A stretch of DNA of 64,000 nucleotides from Cohnella panacarvi Gsoil 349 (GTDB taxonomy: Bacteria; Bacillota; Bacilli; Paenibacillales; Paenibacillaceae), in contig NZ_KI911563.1 in assembly GCF_000515335.1 (NCBI RefSeq), positions 3,124,936 to 3,188,935 of the forward strand. The letters are read 5' to 3'. A program made the position numbers and the translations under genes. A model generated the notes under the pieces. The model saw only the letters and a program-made list of their open reading frames with translations. It was not told where the DNA came from and made no database searches. This document shows, in pieces, positions 42,593-51,381 of the stretch. The stretch's first letter is position 1. The number at the start of each line of letters is the position of its first letter.

Positions 42593-43531
42593 TCACTCGC
42601 ACAACATGACATGCCGCTCGAACGTGCCTTTGCTCCAGACGCAGCGATCGGCGATCGTGAAGCCGACTCCGGCGAGCAGCTCGTCGATCGCTGCGATAGA
42701 GAGAACGACGACGCGATCGGCGATACGCCGGGCATGGAGCAGGATGTCGCGCTGCGACTCCGGCGTAATCTTCGTAACGTGATTGTACGGCAGGTCGATG
42801 ATCGCGCTGTCGTAATGCTCCGTTACGCCAGCGATGTCGCCAAGCGTCACTTCACAGGAGTAGCCGAAGTGAGCGATGTTGGCGCGGGCGCCGGTCGTCA
42901 CGAGCGGGTTGATGTCGCGGCCCGAGATGCGCGCGCCGATCGACAGCGCCTCGACCAGCGTCGTCCCGCTGCCGCAGCACGGGTCGATGACCTTGCGGGC
43001 GGACGGATCTTCGTCCGGAGCGGCGATGTTGACCACGGCCCGGGCAAGGCGAGTAGGCAAAGCGATCGAGTACGGGCTCGGACGCCGCATATGGTCGCGC
43101 CAGAGCGCCGCGTTGCGGGCGTAAACGCCGAAAAACCATCGTCCCCCGTAAGGAACGATGGCATAAATAACATCAGGCTGGCGAACGCTGGCCATTCCGC
43201 GCATCCGCCTTGCGACCGTACGCTCGATGTCCCGCTGCTCGTCGTATTCGATTTTATCGGCCGGGGCGAGATCGTTTCTCTTCAAGTAACGGATTAGAAA
43301 CTTGCGTCCCTCAAGATTCAACCGGCTCGCTTGCTCCGCGATTTCGGACACGCTGCCCCCTTCGATGACGATCTCGACGCGCTCCTTGACGAACGGGCTT
43401 CGGCTAACGTCGATATCCCTGTCGCTCAGGAGAATACCCGCAGACGTGTCCTCTCCGAACAGTGCCCGCATCTCCATTCGGAGCAGCGCTTGCTCGCCCT
43501 CTTGGGCGTTAAAAGTGTAGAGGAAGCCCAT
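42593..43531 (-). CDS. TRM11/THUMP-class RNA methyltransferase-like protein
   Basis: 312-residue SAM-dependent methyltransferase. The SAM motif is KVIDPCCGSGTTLVEALSIGARISGRD (motif region about 190-215) and the catalytic motif IIDLPYNH (D/NPPY-like). This is typical of RNA guanine N2-methyltransferases such as TRM11, but the N-terminal half lacks a clear THUMP domain. Target not deducible. It lies 6 bases after thrC on the same strand and may be co-transcribed. Confidence 0.82.
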   Translation of the reverse strand: MGFLYTFNAQEGEQALLRMEMRALFGEDTSAGILLSDRDIDVSRSPFVKERVEIVIEGGSVSEIAEQASRLNLEGRKFLIRYLKRNDLAPADKIEYDEQRDIERTVARRMRGMASVRQPDVIYAIVPYGGRWFFGVYARNAALWRDHMRRPSPYSIALPTRLARAVVNIAAPDEDPSARKVIDPCCGSGTTLVEALSIGARISGRDINPLVTTGARANIAHFGYSCEVTLGDIAGVTEHYDSAIIDLPYNHVTKITPESQRDILLHARRIADRVVVLSIAAIDELLAGVGFTIADRCVWSKGTFERHVMLCE

Positions 43532-43537
43532 GACGGC

Positions 43538-44932
43538 TTAAGCCTCGTAGAATTTCACGACTTGAGCGGCGATCGCTTCGTTCGTGCCTTCGACGATCGT
43601 CTGATGCTGCGGCTTGTCGAATAGCGCCTCGATCTGAGCGGGGAACGTCTGGTCGATGCCGACGAGCTGGATCGATTCGTTGAACTTGGCCGGATGCGCC
43701 GTGGACAAGGCAACGGTGACTTCGCCGGCTTCGGCGAGCTTGTCGGCAGCCGCCACGCCGCATGACGTATGCGGATCGAGCAAGTAACCGGTGTCGTCGT
43801 AATACGTTCCGATCGTCGCCAAGCACTCGTCGTTCTGCACGCCGTAGGCGTCGAAGTCAGCCTGGACTTGCTTCAGCTTATCCGCCGGGATGACGATGCG
43901 GCCGTTTTTCTTGAAGTCGCCCATAATTCCGGATACCGCCGCCGCGTCCGCGCCGTATAGATAATACAAATAACGCTCGAAGTTGCTCGCGACTTGGATG
44001 TCCATGGACGGGCTATACGTGCCGCGGAACTCGCCCGGCTCGTAGACGCCTTCCTTCACGAACCGCTCGAGAATGTTGTTCTCGTTCGTCGCCAAGATAA
44101 GCTTGCCTACCGGCAGCCCCATGCGTTTAGCCAAGTAACCCGCGAAAATATCCCCGAAGTTGCCCGTCGGCACGCTGAAATTGATCGCGCCTTGGACGCC
44201 TTGGCGAGCGAGCTTGAAGTAAGCGTAGAAGTAGTAGACGGTCTGCGCGAGGATACGGGCGATGTTGATCGAGTTGATCGCGCGCAAGTGATACTTATGT
44301 TTAAAGGAAACGTCGGCGAACAGTTCCTTAATGATGCGTTGGCAATCGTCGAACGTTCCGTGCACGGACAGGTTCAGCACGTTGGCGTCGTTCACGGTCG
44401 TCATCTGCAGCTCTTGCACCTTGCTCACCTTCTGGTGCGGATGTAGGATGCAGATGCGGATGCCTTCTTTGCCGCGCACGCCCTCGATCGCCGAAGCCCC
44501 GGTGTCTCCGGACGTTGCGCCGAGGATGTGAATGATGGAATTATTTTTACGGGAGATGTAGGAGTACAGGTTGCCTAAGAACTGAAGAGCGACGTCCTTG
44601 AACGCGAAAGTCGGCCCATGGAACAGCTCAAGCACGTGCAGGCGGTCGTTAATGCGGCGCACCGGCGTAACCTCAGGGTCGCGGAAAGTGCCGTAACTGT
44701 CGTCCACGAGTTTCTTCAGCTCGTCGCGCGGAATTTCGCCTTCGATATATAGGGAGAAAACTTCAAGAGCCAGCTCCCGGTAGGAGAGCGACTCCCAAGC
44801 TTTGAGCCGTTCCGCCGACAGGGCGGGAATTTGTTTGGGTACGAGCAAACCGCCGTCGTCCGCAAGGCCCATCAGGATGGCGTCGATGAAACCGACGGGA
44901 GCGATTGTGCCGCGAGTGCTAATGTATTCCAT
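43538..44932 (-). CDS. thrC: Threonine synthase
   Basis: 464-residue PLP enzyme converting O-phosphohomoserine to threonine. It belongs to the long bacterial/yeast-like class: MEYISTRGTIAPVGFIDAIL, DDGGLLVPKQIP, the PLP-lysine motif GPTFAFKDVALQF, LGATSGDTGASA and NFSVPTGNFGDIFAGY. ATG at 44932 has AAGGGGA 5 bases upstream; the frame opens earlier (45076) without support. No T-box or other attenuator is visible upstream. Confidence 0.95.
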   Translation of the reverse strand: MEYISTRGTIAPVGFIDAILMGLADDGGLLVPKQIPALSAERLKAWESLSYRELALEVFSLYIEGEIPRDELKKLVDDSYGTFRDPEVTPVRRINDRLHVLELFHGPTFAFKDVALQFLGNLYSYISRKNNSIIHILGATSGDTGASAIEGVRGKEGIRICILHPHQKVSKVQELQMTTVNDANVLNLSVHGTFDDCQRIIKELFADVSFKHKYHLRAINSINIARILAQTVYYFYAYFKLARQGVQGAINFSVPTGNFGDIFAGYLAKRMGLPVGKLILATNENNILERFVKEGVYEPGEFRGTYSPSMDIQVASNFERYLYYLYGADAAAVSGIMGDFKKNGRIVIPADKLKQVQADFDAYGVQNDECLATIGTYYDDTGYLLDPHTSCGVAAADKLAEAGEVTVALSTAHPAKFNESIQLVGIDQTFPAQIEALFDKPQHQTIVEGTNEAIAAQVVKFYEA

Positions 44933-45238
44933 GTCTATCCCCTTGTTCGTTCTAAGATTTATCCGATTCATCACGCATGTTGAGACCTGTTTGTTCTGAA
45001 TCGGCCAAGGCGCAAACGTTATCGCGCCATCGCAATTGGCGGCTTGTGCCGTTTGTGCTTGCAAGAATTGTAACATAGACGGATTATCTTGTGAATTTAC
45101 TGTATTTTGTACGTTGACGAAAGGTGGCGAAAGCCCTTACACTTGTTATAATTTTAATGGTTTTACGCTTTACAAGGACAACGCATTGCAACTGCAGCGC
45201 TAACCTAGAAACTACGTCAGAGAAGGGGTCAAGTCAAC
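44933..45238. other. Divergent intergenic region thrC / ABC importer
   Basis: No gene seen. A TATAAT (45147-45152) without a good -35 box may drive the ABC importer. No T-box signature or other riboswitch is recognisable. Confidence 0.4.
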
Positions 45239-46279
45239 ATGAAAAAGAAGTTGCTTGCAACAATGGTGCTGTCTATGGCAGCGCTGCTCGTCGTCGCGGG
45301 ATGCGGCAAGAAAGAAGAAAACTCGAACGCCGGCGGTTCGCCTTCCGAATCCGCGGCTGCAACGAAAAGCTACAGCATCGCGATCTCCCAGATCGTCGAG
45401 CATCCGTCGCTCGATGCGACGCGCGACGGTTTCCTGGCCGCGCTTAAAGACGCCGGCATCGTGGAGGGCACGAACCTGAAAGTAGACCTCAACATCGCGC
45501 AAGGCGATTCGGCGAACAACCTCTCCATCGCGCAGAAGATCGCGGCCGACAAGAACGATCTCGTACTCGGCATCGCGACGCCTTCCGCTCTCGCTATCGC
45601 GCAGAACGTGAAGGAAACGCCGGTATTGTTCGCGGCCGTAACGGACCCGCTCGCCGCGAAGATCGTAACGGACCTCGAGAAACCGGGCGGCAACATCTCC
45701 GGGGCATCGGATACGAATCCTGAAGCGATTACGCAATTGATGGATTTCATCGCAGGCAACTTCCCGAACGTGAAGACGGTCGGCGTCGTCATCAACGAAG
45801 GCGAACCGAACGCCGTCATCATGACGAAGAAAGCCGAAGAAGCGCTCGCCGCGCATAACGTCAAGCTGGTTAAAGCATCAGCAGCGAACAGTTCCGAAGT
45901 GAAGCAAGCGGCGGAATCGCTCGTCGGACGCGCGGACGCGATCTACATCACGCTCGACAACACGGTCGTCAGCGCGGTAGACTCGATCATCCAAGTGGCG
46001 AACGACAAGAAGATCCCGTTCTTCTCCAGCGATAGAGACACGGTTGAGAAAGGCGCGTTCGCGACGGTCGGATTCAAATATTACGACCACGGCTACCAAG
46101 TCGGACAAATGGCCGTCGAAATCCTGAAGGACGGCAAGAAGCCTGCCGATATGGCGGTTACGGTACCGAACAAGCTGGACTTCATCCTGAACCTGAAAGC
46201 GGCGGCAGCGCAAGGCATTACGGTAACCGACGCGATGAAGGATAAAGTACAGGATAAAGACAACAATATTATCCAGTAA
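45239..46279 (+). CDS. ABC substrate-binding lipoprotein (TrpX/PF04392 type)
   Basis: 346-residue lipoprotein. The signal ends in LLVVAGC, with a Ser/Gly/Ala linker. The mature domain is of the PF04392 type: SYSIAISQIVEHPSLDATRDGFLAALKDAG, DLVLGIATPSALAIAQNVKETPVLFAAVTDPLAA, and NISGASDTNPEAITQLMDFI. In Streptococcus this family takes up tryptophan and in others tyrosine or unknown ligands. AAGGGG lies 9 bases before the ATG. It begins a three-gene importer operon. Confidence 0.92.
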   Translation: MKKKLLATMVLSMAALLVVAGCGKKEENSNAGGSPSESAAATKSYSIAISQIVEHPSLDATRDGFLAALKDAGIVEGTNLKVDLNIAQGDSANNLSIAQKIAADKNDLVLGIATPSALAIAQNVKETPVLFAAVTDPLAAKIVTDLEKPGGNISGASDTNPEAITQLMDFIAGNFPNVKTVGVVINEGEPNAVIMTKKAEEALAAHNVKLVKASAANSSEVKQAAESLVGRADAIYITLDNTVVSAVDSIIQVANDKKIPFFSSDRDTVEKGAFATVGFKYYDHGYQVGQMAVEILKDGKKPADMAVTVPNKLDFILNLKAAAAQGITVTDAMKDKVQDKDNNIIQ

Positions 46280-46354
46280 CCTCAATCAGTAAATGCAAGT
46301 GGGGTGGGCGGCTTCTGTCGTCCGCTCCATTTTGTCTACATAGGGGGCGCATCC

Positions 46355-47281
46355 ATGCTTGCATCCATTTACGGCGCGATCGTGCTCGGCCTTTTGTACG
46401 CGCTTATGGCGTTAGGGGTATACATCACGTTCCGCATTCTCGATTTCCCCGATTTGACCGTGGACGGCAGCTTCGTCACGGGCGGAGCAATCTGCGCTAC
46501 GATGATCTCGAACGGCTACAATCCCTATCTTGCGACGCTGGCCGGCTTCGCGGGAGGCGTTATCGCCGGCATCTGCACGGGACTGCTTCATACGAAAGGT
46601 AAAATCAACGGCTTGCTCGCGGGCATTCTGATGATGATCGCGCTCTACTCGATCAACATTAGGATCATGGGCAGTCCGAACGTATCTCTCTTGAACATCA
46701 AAACCGTCGTCTCTCCTCTGCTGGACGAGAAGATCGGCGTATATATCGCCGTTGCGGGCGTTGCGGTGCTGCTTATCAAAGCGCTGCTCGATTTGTTCCT
46801 GCATACGGATCTTGGCCTTGCGCTCCGCGCGACCGGCGATAACGCGCGGATGATCCGCAGCTTCGGGGCGAACACGGACCGGACGAAAATTCTCGGCATC
46901 GGGTTATCGAACGGTCTCGTCGCCCTGTCCGGCGCTCTGCTCGCTCAGCACGGCGGGTACACGGACGTGAACATGGGCGTCGGCATGATCGTTATCGGCC
47001 TTGCTTCCGTCATTATCGGCGAAGCGATCTTCGGCATGCGACGCGTATGGATCGCGACTCTGGCGGTCGTCGTCGGTTCCATCGTCTATCGGATCGTATA
47101 TGCGCTGGCGCTTCGCGTTGAATGGTTCGACTCGTCGGATCTAAAACTTATTACCGCGGTACTCGTCATCATCGCGCTCGTCATCCCGCAAGTCAGGCGC
47201 GCGATGAAGCAGAAGAGCGTTGCCCGCAAGCGGACGCTGGAGCTGCTAGGGCAGTCGGCAGGCAAAGGGGGCAGAGCGTAG
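46355..47281 (+). CDS. ABC importer permease (BPD_transp_2 type)
   Basis: 308-residue permease with about eight helices. The N-terminal LGLLYALMALGVYITFRILDFPDLTVDGSF is the family signature for this importer type, and LGLALRATGDNARMIRSFGANTDRTKILGIGLSNGL is the ATPase-contact loop. ATAGGGGGCG precedes ATG 46355. It is the second gene of the TrpXYZ-like set. Confidence 0.93.
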   Translation: MLASIYGAIVLGLLYALMALGVYITFRILDFPDLTVDGSFVTGGAICATMISNGYNPYLATLAGFAGGVIAGICTGLLHTKGKINGLLAGILMMIALYSINIRIMGSPNVSLLNIKTVVSPLLDEKIGVYIAVAGVAVLLIKALLDLFLHTDLGLALRATGDNARMIRSFGANTDRTKILGIGLSNGLVALSGALLAQHGGYTDVNMGVGMIVIGLASVIIGEAIFGMRRVWIATLAVVVGSIVYRIVYALALRVEWFDSSDLKLITAVLVIIALVIPQVRRAMKQKSVARKRTLELLGQSAGKGGRA

Positions 47282-47282
47282 C

Positions 47283-48077
47283 ATGTTGGAATTAACGAAA
47301 GTTTCCAAGCTGTTCAACCCCGGCACGCCGAACGAGAAAATCGCGCTCATGGACGCCAACCTGAAGCTGAACCCGGGCGACTTCGTTACGGTCATCGGCA
47401 GTAACGGCGCGGGCAAGTCGACGCTTATGAACATCATTTCCGGCGTTCTGAAGCCGGATGTCGGCGAAGTTCGAATTGCGGGGGAAGCGATCCACCACCA
47501 TCCGGAGCATGCTCGCAGCCGCTGGATCGGCCGCGTGTTCCAGGATCCGATGGCAGGAACGGCGCCGCGCATGACGATCGAGGAAAACTTAACGATGGCA
47601 TACAAGCGCGGGCAAAGGCGAGGCTTCGGGTGGGGCGCGACGGCTAAGCGCCGCGCGATATTCCGCGAGCAGCTGCAACGTCTCGGCATCGGGCTCGAGA
47701 ATCGGATGCACGCCAAAGTCGGCTTGCTGTCCGGCGGCGAACGGCAAGCGCTGAGCTTGCTCATGTCCACGTTCACGAAGCCGCAAATTTTGCTGCTCGA
47801 CGAGCATACCGCCGCGCTCGACCCGGCTCGCGCCGAGCTGATCACGAGGCTGACGGACGAGATCGTCCGCGATATGAAGCTGACGACGCTCATGGTCACC
47901 CACAACATGGAGCAGGCGATCCGCCTCGGCAACCGCCTCATCATGATGGACAAGGGCCGCATCATTCTCGACATCCCGCAGGAGAAGAAAGCGGACCTGA
48001 CCGTAGCGCAGCTGCTCGGCGAATTCGAACGGATCAGCGGGCATCAGCTGTCGGACGATCGGATCGTGTTGGGATAA
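47283..48077 (+). CDS. ABC importer ATP-binding protein
   Basis: 264-residue ATPase. Walker A GSNGAGKSTLMN (about residue 40), signature LLSGGERQALSLLM, Walker B ILLLDEHTAALDPARAE (an H replaces the usual P of DEP, as is normal in this family) and switch MVTHN. Starts two bases after the permease stop. Closes the operon, followed by a terminator. Confidence 0.93.
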   Translation: MLELTKVSKLFNPGTPNEKIALMDANLKLNPGDFVTVIGSNGAGKSTLMNIISGVLKPDVGEVRIAGEAIHHHPEHARSRWIGRVFQDPMAGTAPRMTIEENLTMAYKRGQRRGFGWGATAKRRAIFREQLQRLGIGLENRMHAKVGLLSGGERQALSLLMSTFTKPQILLLDEHTAALDPARAELITRLTDEIVRDMKLTTLMVTHNMEQAIRLGNRLIMMDKGRIILDIPQEKKADLTVAQLLGEFERISGHQLSDDRIVLG

Positions 48078-48097
48078 AGCAGGAAGGCACTGGCGCT

Positions 48098-48135
48098 ATC
48101 CCCTTCGCTCAGGCGGAGGGGATGGTGTTTTTTTT
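48098..48135 (+). terminator. Terminator of the ABC importer operon
   Basis: ATCCCC (48098-48103) pairs with GGGGAT (48118-48123), with extra TTCGC/GGCGG pairing, then a T-run of about nine. Confidence 0.85.
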
Positions 48136-48422
48136 AGTTTGCGACGGTGAACACGGGAGTATGGTAATTACACGGAAAAGCTGCGAGACTGGTGCTGAGA
48201 TGTACGAATACGCAGCGGTCTGATGCGGAACTGTACGAAATACAGTTGTATGAAAACTTATCGTTCTTATAGATGCGTAACTGCACGAAGTACCGCTGAT
48301 TTAACAACTAATGTGGATTTTTGCCTGCTTGGAGTGATTGAGATGTATTTGGTGCAGGTAGCGGTTAGGGAAAAGCGAGTTTGAGTTGAGTAACTGTAGT
48401 TCGTGCAGTCTATTCTGTAAAA

Positions 48423-48453
48423 TTGTCCAATTGTTGAGATTAAGTGATATAAT
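48423..48453 (+). promoter_or_regulatory. Possible promoter of the nuclease-like gene
   Basis: TATAAT at 48448-48453 with TTGTCC at 48423-48428 (19-base spacer, longer than ideal). A hairpin with T-run begins only 17 bases after the -10 box. Confidence 0.5.
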
Positions 48454-48469
48454 GCCCGTAGTGGCGAAG

Positions 48470-48512
48470 AACGTCCCGATCCATCTTTGATGATGGTCCC
48501 GGGGCGTTTTTT
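48470..48512 (+). terminator. Leader hairpin with T-run (possible attenuator)
   Basis: AACGTCCCG (48470-48478) pairs with CGGGGCGTT (48500-48508), with a CCATC/GATGG inner stem, then six Ts. Placed between a promoter-like site and the gene at 48535, it could end most transcripts early or belong to a very short RNA. Confidence 0.6.
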
Positions 48513-48534
48513 ATATTTAGGTGGGGGGATTCCG

Positions 48535-49200
48535 ATGAGTTTCGAACATGAACATGAGGAGTTTATCCGGTCGCATCTATCGCGTAGATCGGGCGAACGG
48601 AAAGACAGGCTGGCGAGCGGTCACCGGCATGCGGAGAAGTTGTTTGTGCAGAATATCTGGTGGGAATTGAAAGGGGATTTCGCGTGCCTCCACCCTGAGT
48701 TTGAGATATTGGATTGGCGGGGCAGGCCGTATTATGCGGATTTTGCGTTCACTCCGAACAAATTTTTGAGAATTTTGTGGGAAATCAAAGGCTTTAACTC
48801 GCATGTTCGGGATATGGACCAGACCAGGTTTTGCAACGAGAATAAGAGAGAGCTATACCTGCAGGCAATCGGCTATCGGATCGTTTCATTTGCTTACGAC
48901 GATATTGAGCAACGACCGGAACAGATTATAAGTCTTGTCCGGTTGTTTTTGAGTCAGTTCGAAGCCGAGCAGAAGAATACGAGTTGGCGGGTCTTGGCGG
49001 AGAAAGAGACGTTGAGACTGGCATTATCCTCGCCTCGACCGCTGCGGCCTAAAGATGTGGAGGACCATTTTCGGATGAATCACCGAACGGCAGTCAAGTT
49101 GCTTCACAGCTTGTGCGAGAAAGGTATGATGAATCCGACGAAAAGCGGAGCGGGTGTACGCGCCGTGTCCTACGAGGTTAAACGAGATTATTGGATGTGA
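48535..49200 (+). CDS. PD-(D/E)XK nuclease-like protein with C-terminal HTH
   Basis: 221 residues, no family name recognised. A likely restriction-endonuclease-like core is formed by Glu34 (HAEKLF), Asp69 (YYADFAF) and Glu83-x-Lys85 (LWEIKGF), then GYRIVSFAYDDI as a further strand, as in DUF559/Vsr-like nucleases. Residues about 160-221 (PRPLRPKDVEDHFRMNHRTAVKLLHSLCEKG) look like a winged helix-turn-helix. GGTGGGGGG lies before ATG 48535. The gene stands alone, behind a hairpin leader and between clusters of palindromic repeats. A DNA-targeting role is inferred only. Confidence 0.72.
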   Translation: MSFEHEHEEFIRSHLSRRSGERKDRLASGHRHAEKLFVQNIWWELKGDFACLHPEFEILDWRGRPYYADFAFTPNKFLRILWEIKGFNSHVRDMDQTRFCNENKRELYLQAIGYRIVSFAYDDIEQRPEQIISLVRLFLSQFEAEQKNTSWRVLAEKETLRLALSSPRPLRPKDVEDHFRMNHRTAVKLLHSLCEKGMMNPTKSGAGVRAVSYEVKRDYWM

Positions 49201-49324
49201 TTGGGTTGACCGGTCGTGGCTTGTCAGCGTAGATGGCTGCACGGAGTACAGTTAGCTCAGCGAAGCGGAAGCAAACCTATCGCTCATGCGCCATTACCTG
49301 TACGGAGTACAGCTAATTTTGCGG

Positions 49325-49709
49325 GTCCAAACTACCTTAGTTCGTCGCCTGCACGGAGTACAGTCAATTTGGCAAATAACGAGGAAACGGGCGGATATTG
49401 TCGGGTTGAGATGTAGTTTGTGCAGGTATTGAGAGGTGAAGGGGTCTTCGGGCTAAAGTAACTGTACTTGGTGCAGTTGAGATCCTGGAGAGGATAGACG
49501 CACCTGTCGCTCAAGTGTCGTTACCTGCACGGAGTACAGTTACTCCAGCGAGTCCAAACTACCATAGCTCGTCGCCTGCACGTAGTACAGTTAATTTGGC
49601 CAATAACGAGGAAACGGGCGGATATTGTCGGGTTGAGATGTAGTTCGTGCAGGTATGAGAGGGGAATGGGGGTCTTCTGCCTATAGTAACTGTACTTGGT
49701 GCAGTTGAG
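49325..49709 (+). repeat. Tandem duplication of a ~155-bp repeat-bearing block
   Basis: The block 49325-49480 recurs at about 49552-49709 (period about 227) with few differences. Shared landmarks are TCCAAACTACC, TAACGAGGAAACGGGCGGAT and ATTGTCGGGTTGAGATGTAG, each ending in an AACTGTACTTGGTGCAGTT element. Confidence 0.85.
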
Positions 49710-49720
49710 GGGCCGGTTGC

Positions 49721-50551
49721 CTAATCCTGTCCCGGCAACGGGTACCGCACCGCCAAGCGCTCGCGCATCTCGGCGATCGCCGATGCGTCCGGCGGCAGCG
49801 CAACTGCAGCGGGAGCAATCCGCAGCGCGCCGATGACCGCATCCGCGAAATTCCTCGCGTGGCCAATGCCGCTTGCGCCGACGAAGCCGCGCTCTTGCAG
49901 GCTCGTCATCCGTCCCGCGATTACGTCGGGGTACTCGCCAGAGTCCGCGCCTCGCCCGGCTCTCGCGTAGAACTCGCGTACCAGCAAGGCGCGTTCGTCG
50001 CCCGAGCCTTCGACGTTGACGAACGCCTGCACGATCATCGCTTTCACCTGCCGCCGCTGAGAGATGCCGCAGAACTTAAAGCCGTCGATATGTAGATCGT
50101 AATCGCCGGGACAATACGAGCCCTCGACTTCCCCATAGCGAACAGTCAGCCCATGTTCCAGCAACGCCAGCTTGATCAGCGCCACCATTCGTCCGAAATC
50201 GTCGCGAAAGCCGTGAGCCAATTCGCCCGACGACGGCAGGATCAGCGACACGTTCACGACGCCGTCGTCGAGCGGAACGGCTGCTCCGCCCGAGCCGCGC
50301 ACGATCGCCTCGTATCCCGCGTCTCGCAACCACCGTACCCCGTCCGCGGCGCCGGGCAACCGGCTGTCCTTCGTCCCCATGACGAACGCGCGCGGATGCC
50401 GCCATAGATGGCATACGGGCGATTCTCCCTCGCCTACGCGCCTGCATAGCAACTCGTCTATCGCGAACGAATCGCCTACCGATCCTTCGCCCGAACCCAT
50501 CCGATCAAGCACGACCATCTCTTTCGCCCACGCCAACGCTGACACGCACAT
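49721..50551 (-). CDS. lipL: Octanoyl-[GcvH]:protein N-octanoyltransferase
   Basis: 276-residue lipoate/octanoate transferase of the LipL type, which moves octanoyl groups from GcvH to E2 subunits. The catalytic Cys is in GSYCPGDYDL with FCGISQRRQVKAMIVQAFVNVEG following, close to B. subtilis LipL as remembered. IVRGSGGAAVPLDDGVVNVSLIL is the lipoyl-binding loop. ATG at 50551 follows GAGG; the frame opens with a GTG at 50560. It lies 16 bases after the LysE-type gene on the same strand. Confidence 0.88.
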   Translation of the reverse strand: MCVSALAWAKEMVVLDRMGSGEGSVGDSFAIDELLCRRVGEGESPVCHLWRHPRAFVMGTKDSRLPGAADGVRWLRDAGYEAIVRGSGGAAVPLDDGVVNVSLILPSSGELAHGFRDDFGRMVALIKLALLEHGLTVRYGEVEGSYCPGDYDLHIDGFKFCGISQRRQVKAMIVQAFVNVEGSGDERALLVREFYARAGRGADSGEYPDVIAGRMTSLQERGFVGASGIGHARNFADAVIGALRIAPAAVALPPDASAIAEMRERLAVRYPLPGQD

Positions 50552-50566
50552 TCCTCGCACCTCGTT

Positions 50567-51247
50567 CTACTTCAACACGTCTATAAGACCATTGTAGAAC
50601 ACTTTGACCGCAAAGTAGAGGAAGAGAAGGCCGGAGGCGAACGAAAGCAGCCGCACGACCGACTTCTGGAACACGTGCCCGGTCAAGCTGCTGATCAGCG
50701 CCACGGCGAGCGACCATACGAGTCCGGCGACGAAAAATCCGGCCACGAAGTAAGGCAATGCGCTTCCGTCCTTCATATCCATGCCGGCCAGAATCGGTCC
50801 CGCCGCAAAGGCGAACCACGCGATCACCGTCGGCGACGACATCGCGAGACCGACTCCCGCGAGGAAATCTCGCACGGAAGAGCGGTGCACCACCACGGCT
50901 TGGTCGACATCGAGATTTTTCGATCGGAAGCTTTCTCGAAGCATTTTGTAAGTCAGGTAAAATAACATAATCGAGCCGACGATCCACAGCGTCCACCTCA
51001 CGGCGTCATATTCGAAAATAACGCTGACGCCAAGCAGAGCGAGCGAGCAATAGAACAAATCCCCGAAGCACGATCCGAATCCGATCATGAACGAAGGCTT
51101 GAATCCGCGCTCCATGCCGGTTTTCATGATGGCTACGTTAACCATGCCCAAGTCGAAGCACAACGATAAGGAAAACATGAATCCTTCGAAAAAAGCCAAC
51201 GCCATGTTCAAGCTGCATCCCTCTAGTTCGAATAAAGTCGAAACCAT
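50567..51247 (-). CDS. LysE/RhtB family translocator
   Basis: 226-residue exporter with six helices. Family features are FFEGFMFSLSLCFDLGMVNVAIMKTGMERGFKPSFMIGFGSCFGDLFYC and DFLAGVGLAMSSPTVIAWF in the fourth-helix region. AGGA lies 8 bases before ATG 51247; ATG 51205 is an alternative nearer to the usual family start. The frame opens at 51313. Substrate could be an amino acid or similar solute. Confidence 0.88.
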   Translation of the reverse strand: MVSTLFELEGCSLNMALAFFEGFMFSLSLCFDLGMVNVAIMKTGMERGFKPSFMIGFGSCFGDLFYCSLALLGVSVIFEYDAVRWTLWIVGSIMLFYLTYKMLRESFRSKNLDVDQAVVVHRSSVRDFLAGVGLAMSSPTVIAWFAFAAGPILAGMDMKDGSALPYFVAGFFVAGLVWSLAVALISSLTGHVFQKSVVRLLSFASGLLFLYFAVKVFYNGLIDVLK

Positions 51248-51381
51248 GTCACTTTTCCTATCATAAACGAATCGACAGCGCGCGTCATCACATTTGTAGA
51301 AGTCGTATCCCATCGAACGTACGTTTCCGCCGCCGAAAGTGGTACACTATACCTATCTCAATCTTTAGGAGGGTTCCATCC

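Larger units (their letters stand above)
48229..49706. repeat. Dispersed 16-19-bp palindromic elements (CTGYAC-N3-GTRCAG)
   Basis: Near-palindromes of the form AACTGTACTTGGTGCAGTT or CTGCACGGAGTACAG recur on both sides of the nuclease-like gene and not inside it. Examples are at 48229-48247, 48279-48297, 48392-48410, 49237-49253, 49298-49313, 49349-49364, 49460-49478, 49525-49541, 49576-49592 and 49688-49706. Degenerate relatives (TGTAGTTCGTGCAGG) occur near 49411 and 49637. Arms are 6-8 bp around a 3-base centre (TTG, GGA or GAA). Confidence 0.85.

Noticed and set aside
44933-45238. T-box or tryptophan-responsive leader for thrC or the TrpXYZ-like importer
   Set aside because: No specifier stem, T-box sequence or terminator/antiterminator pair was found in the region.
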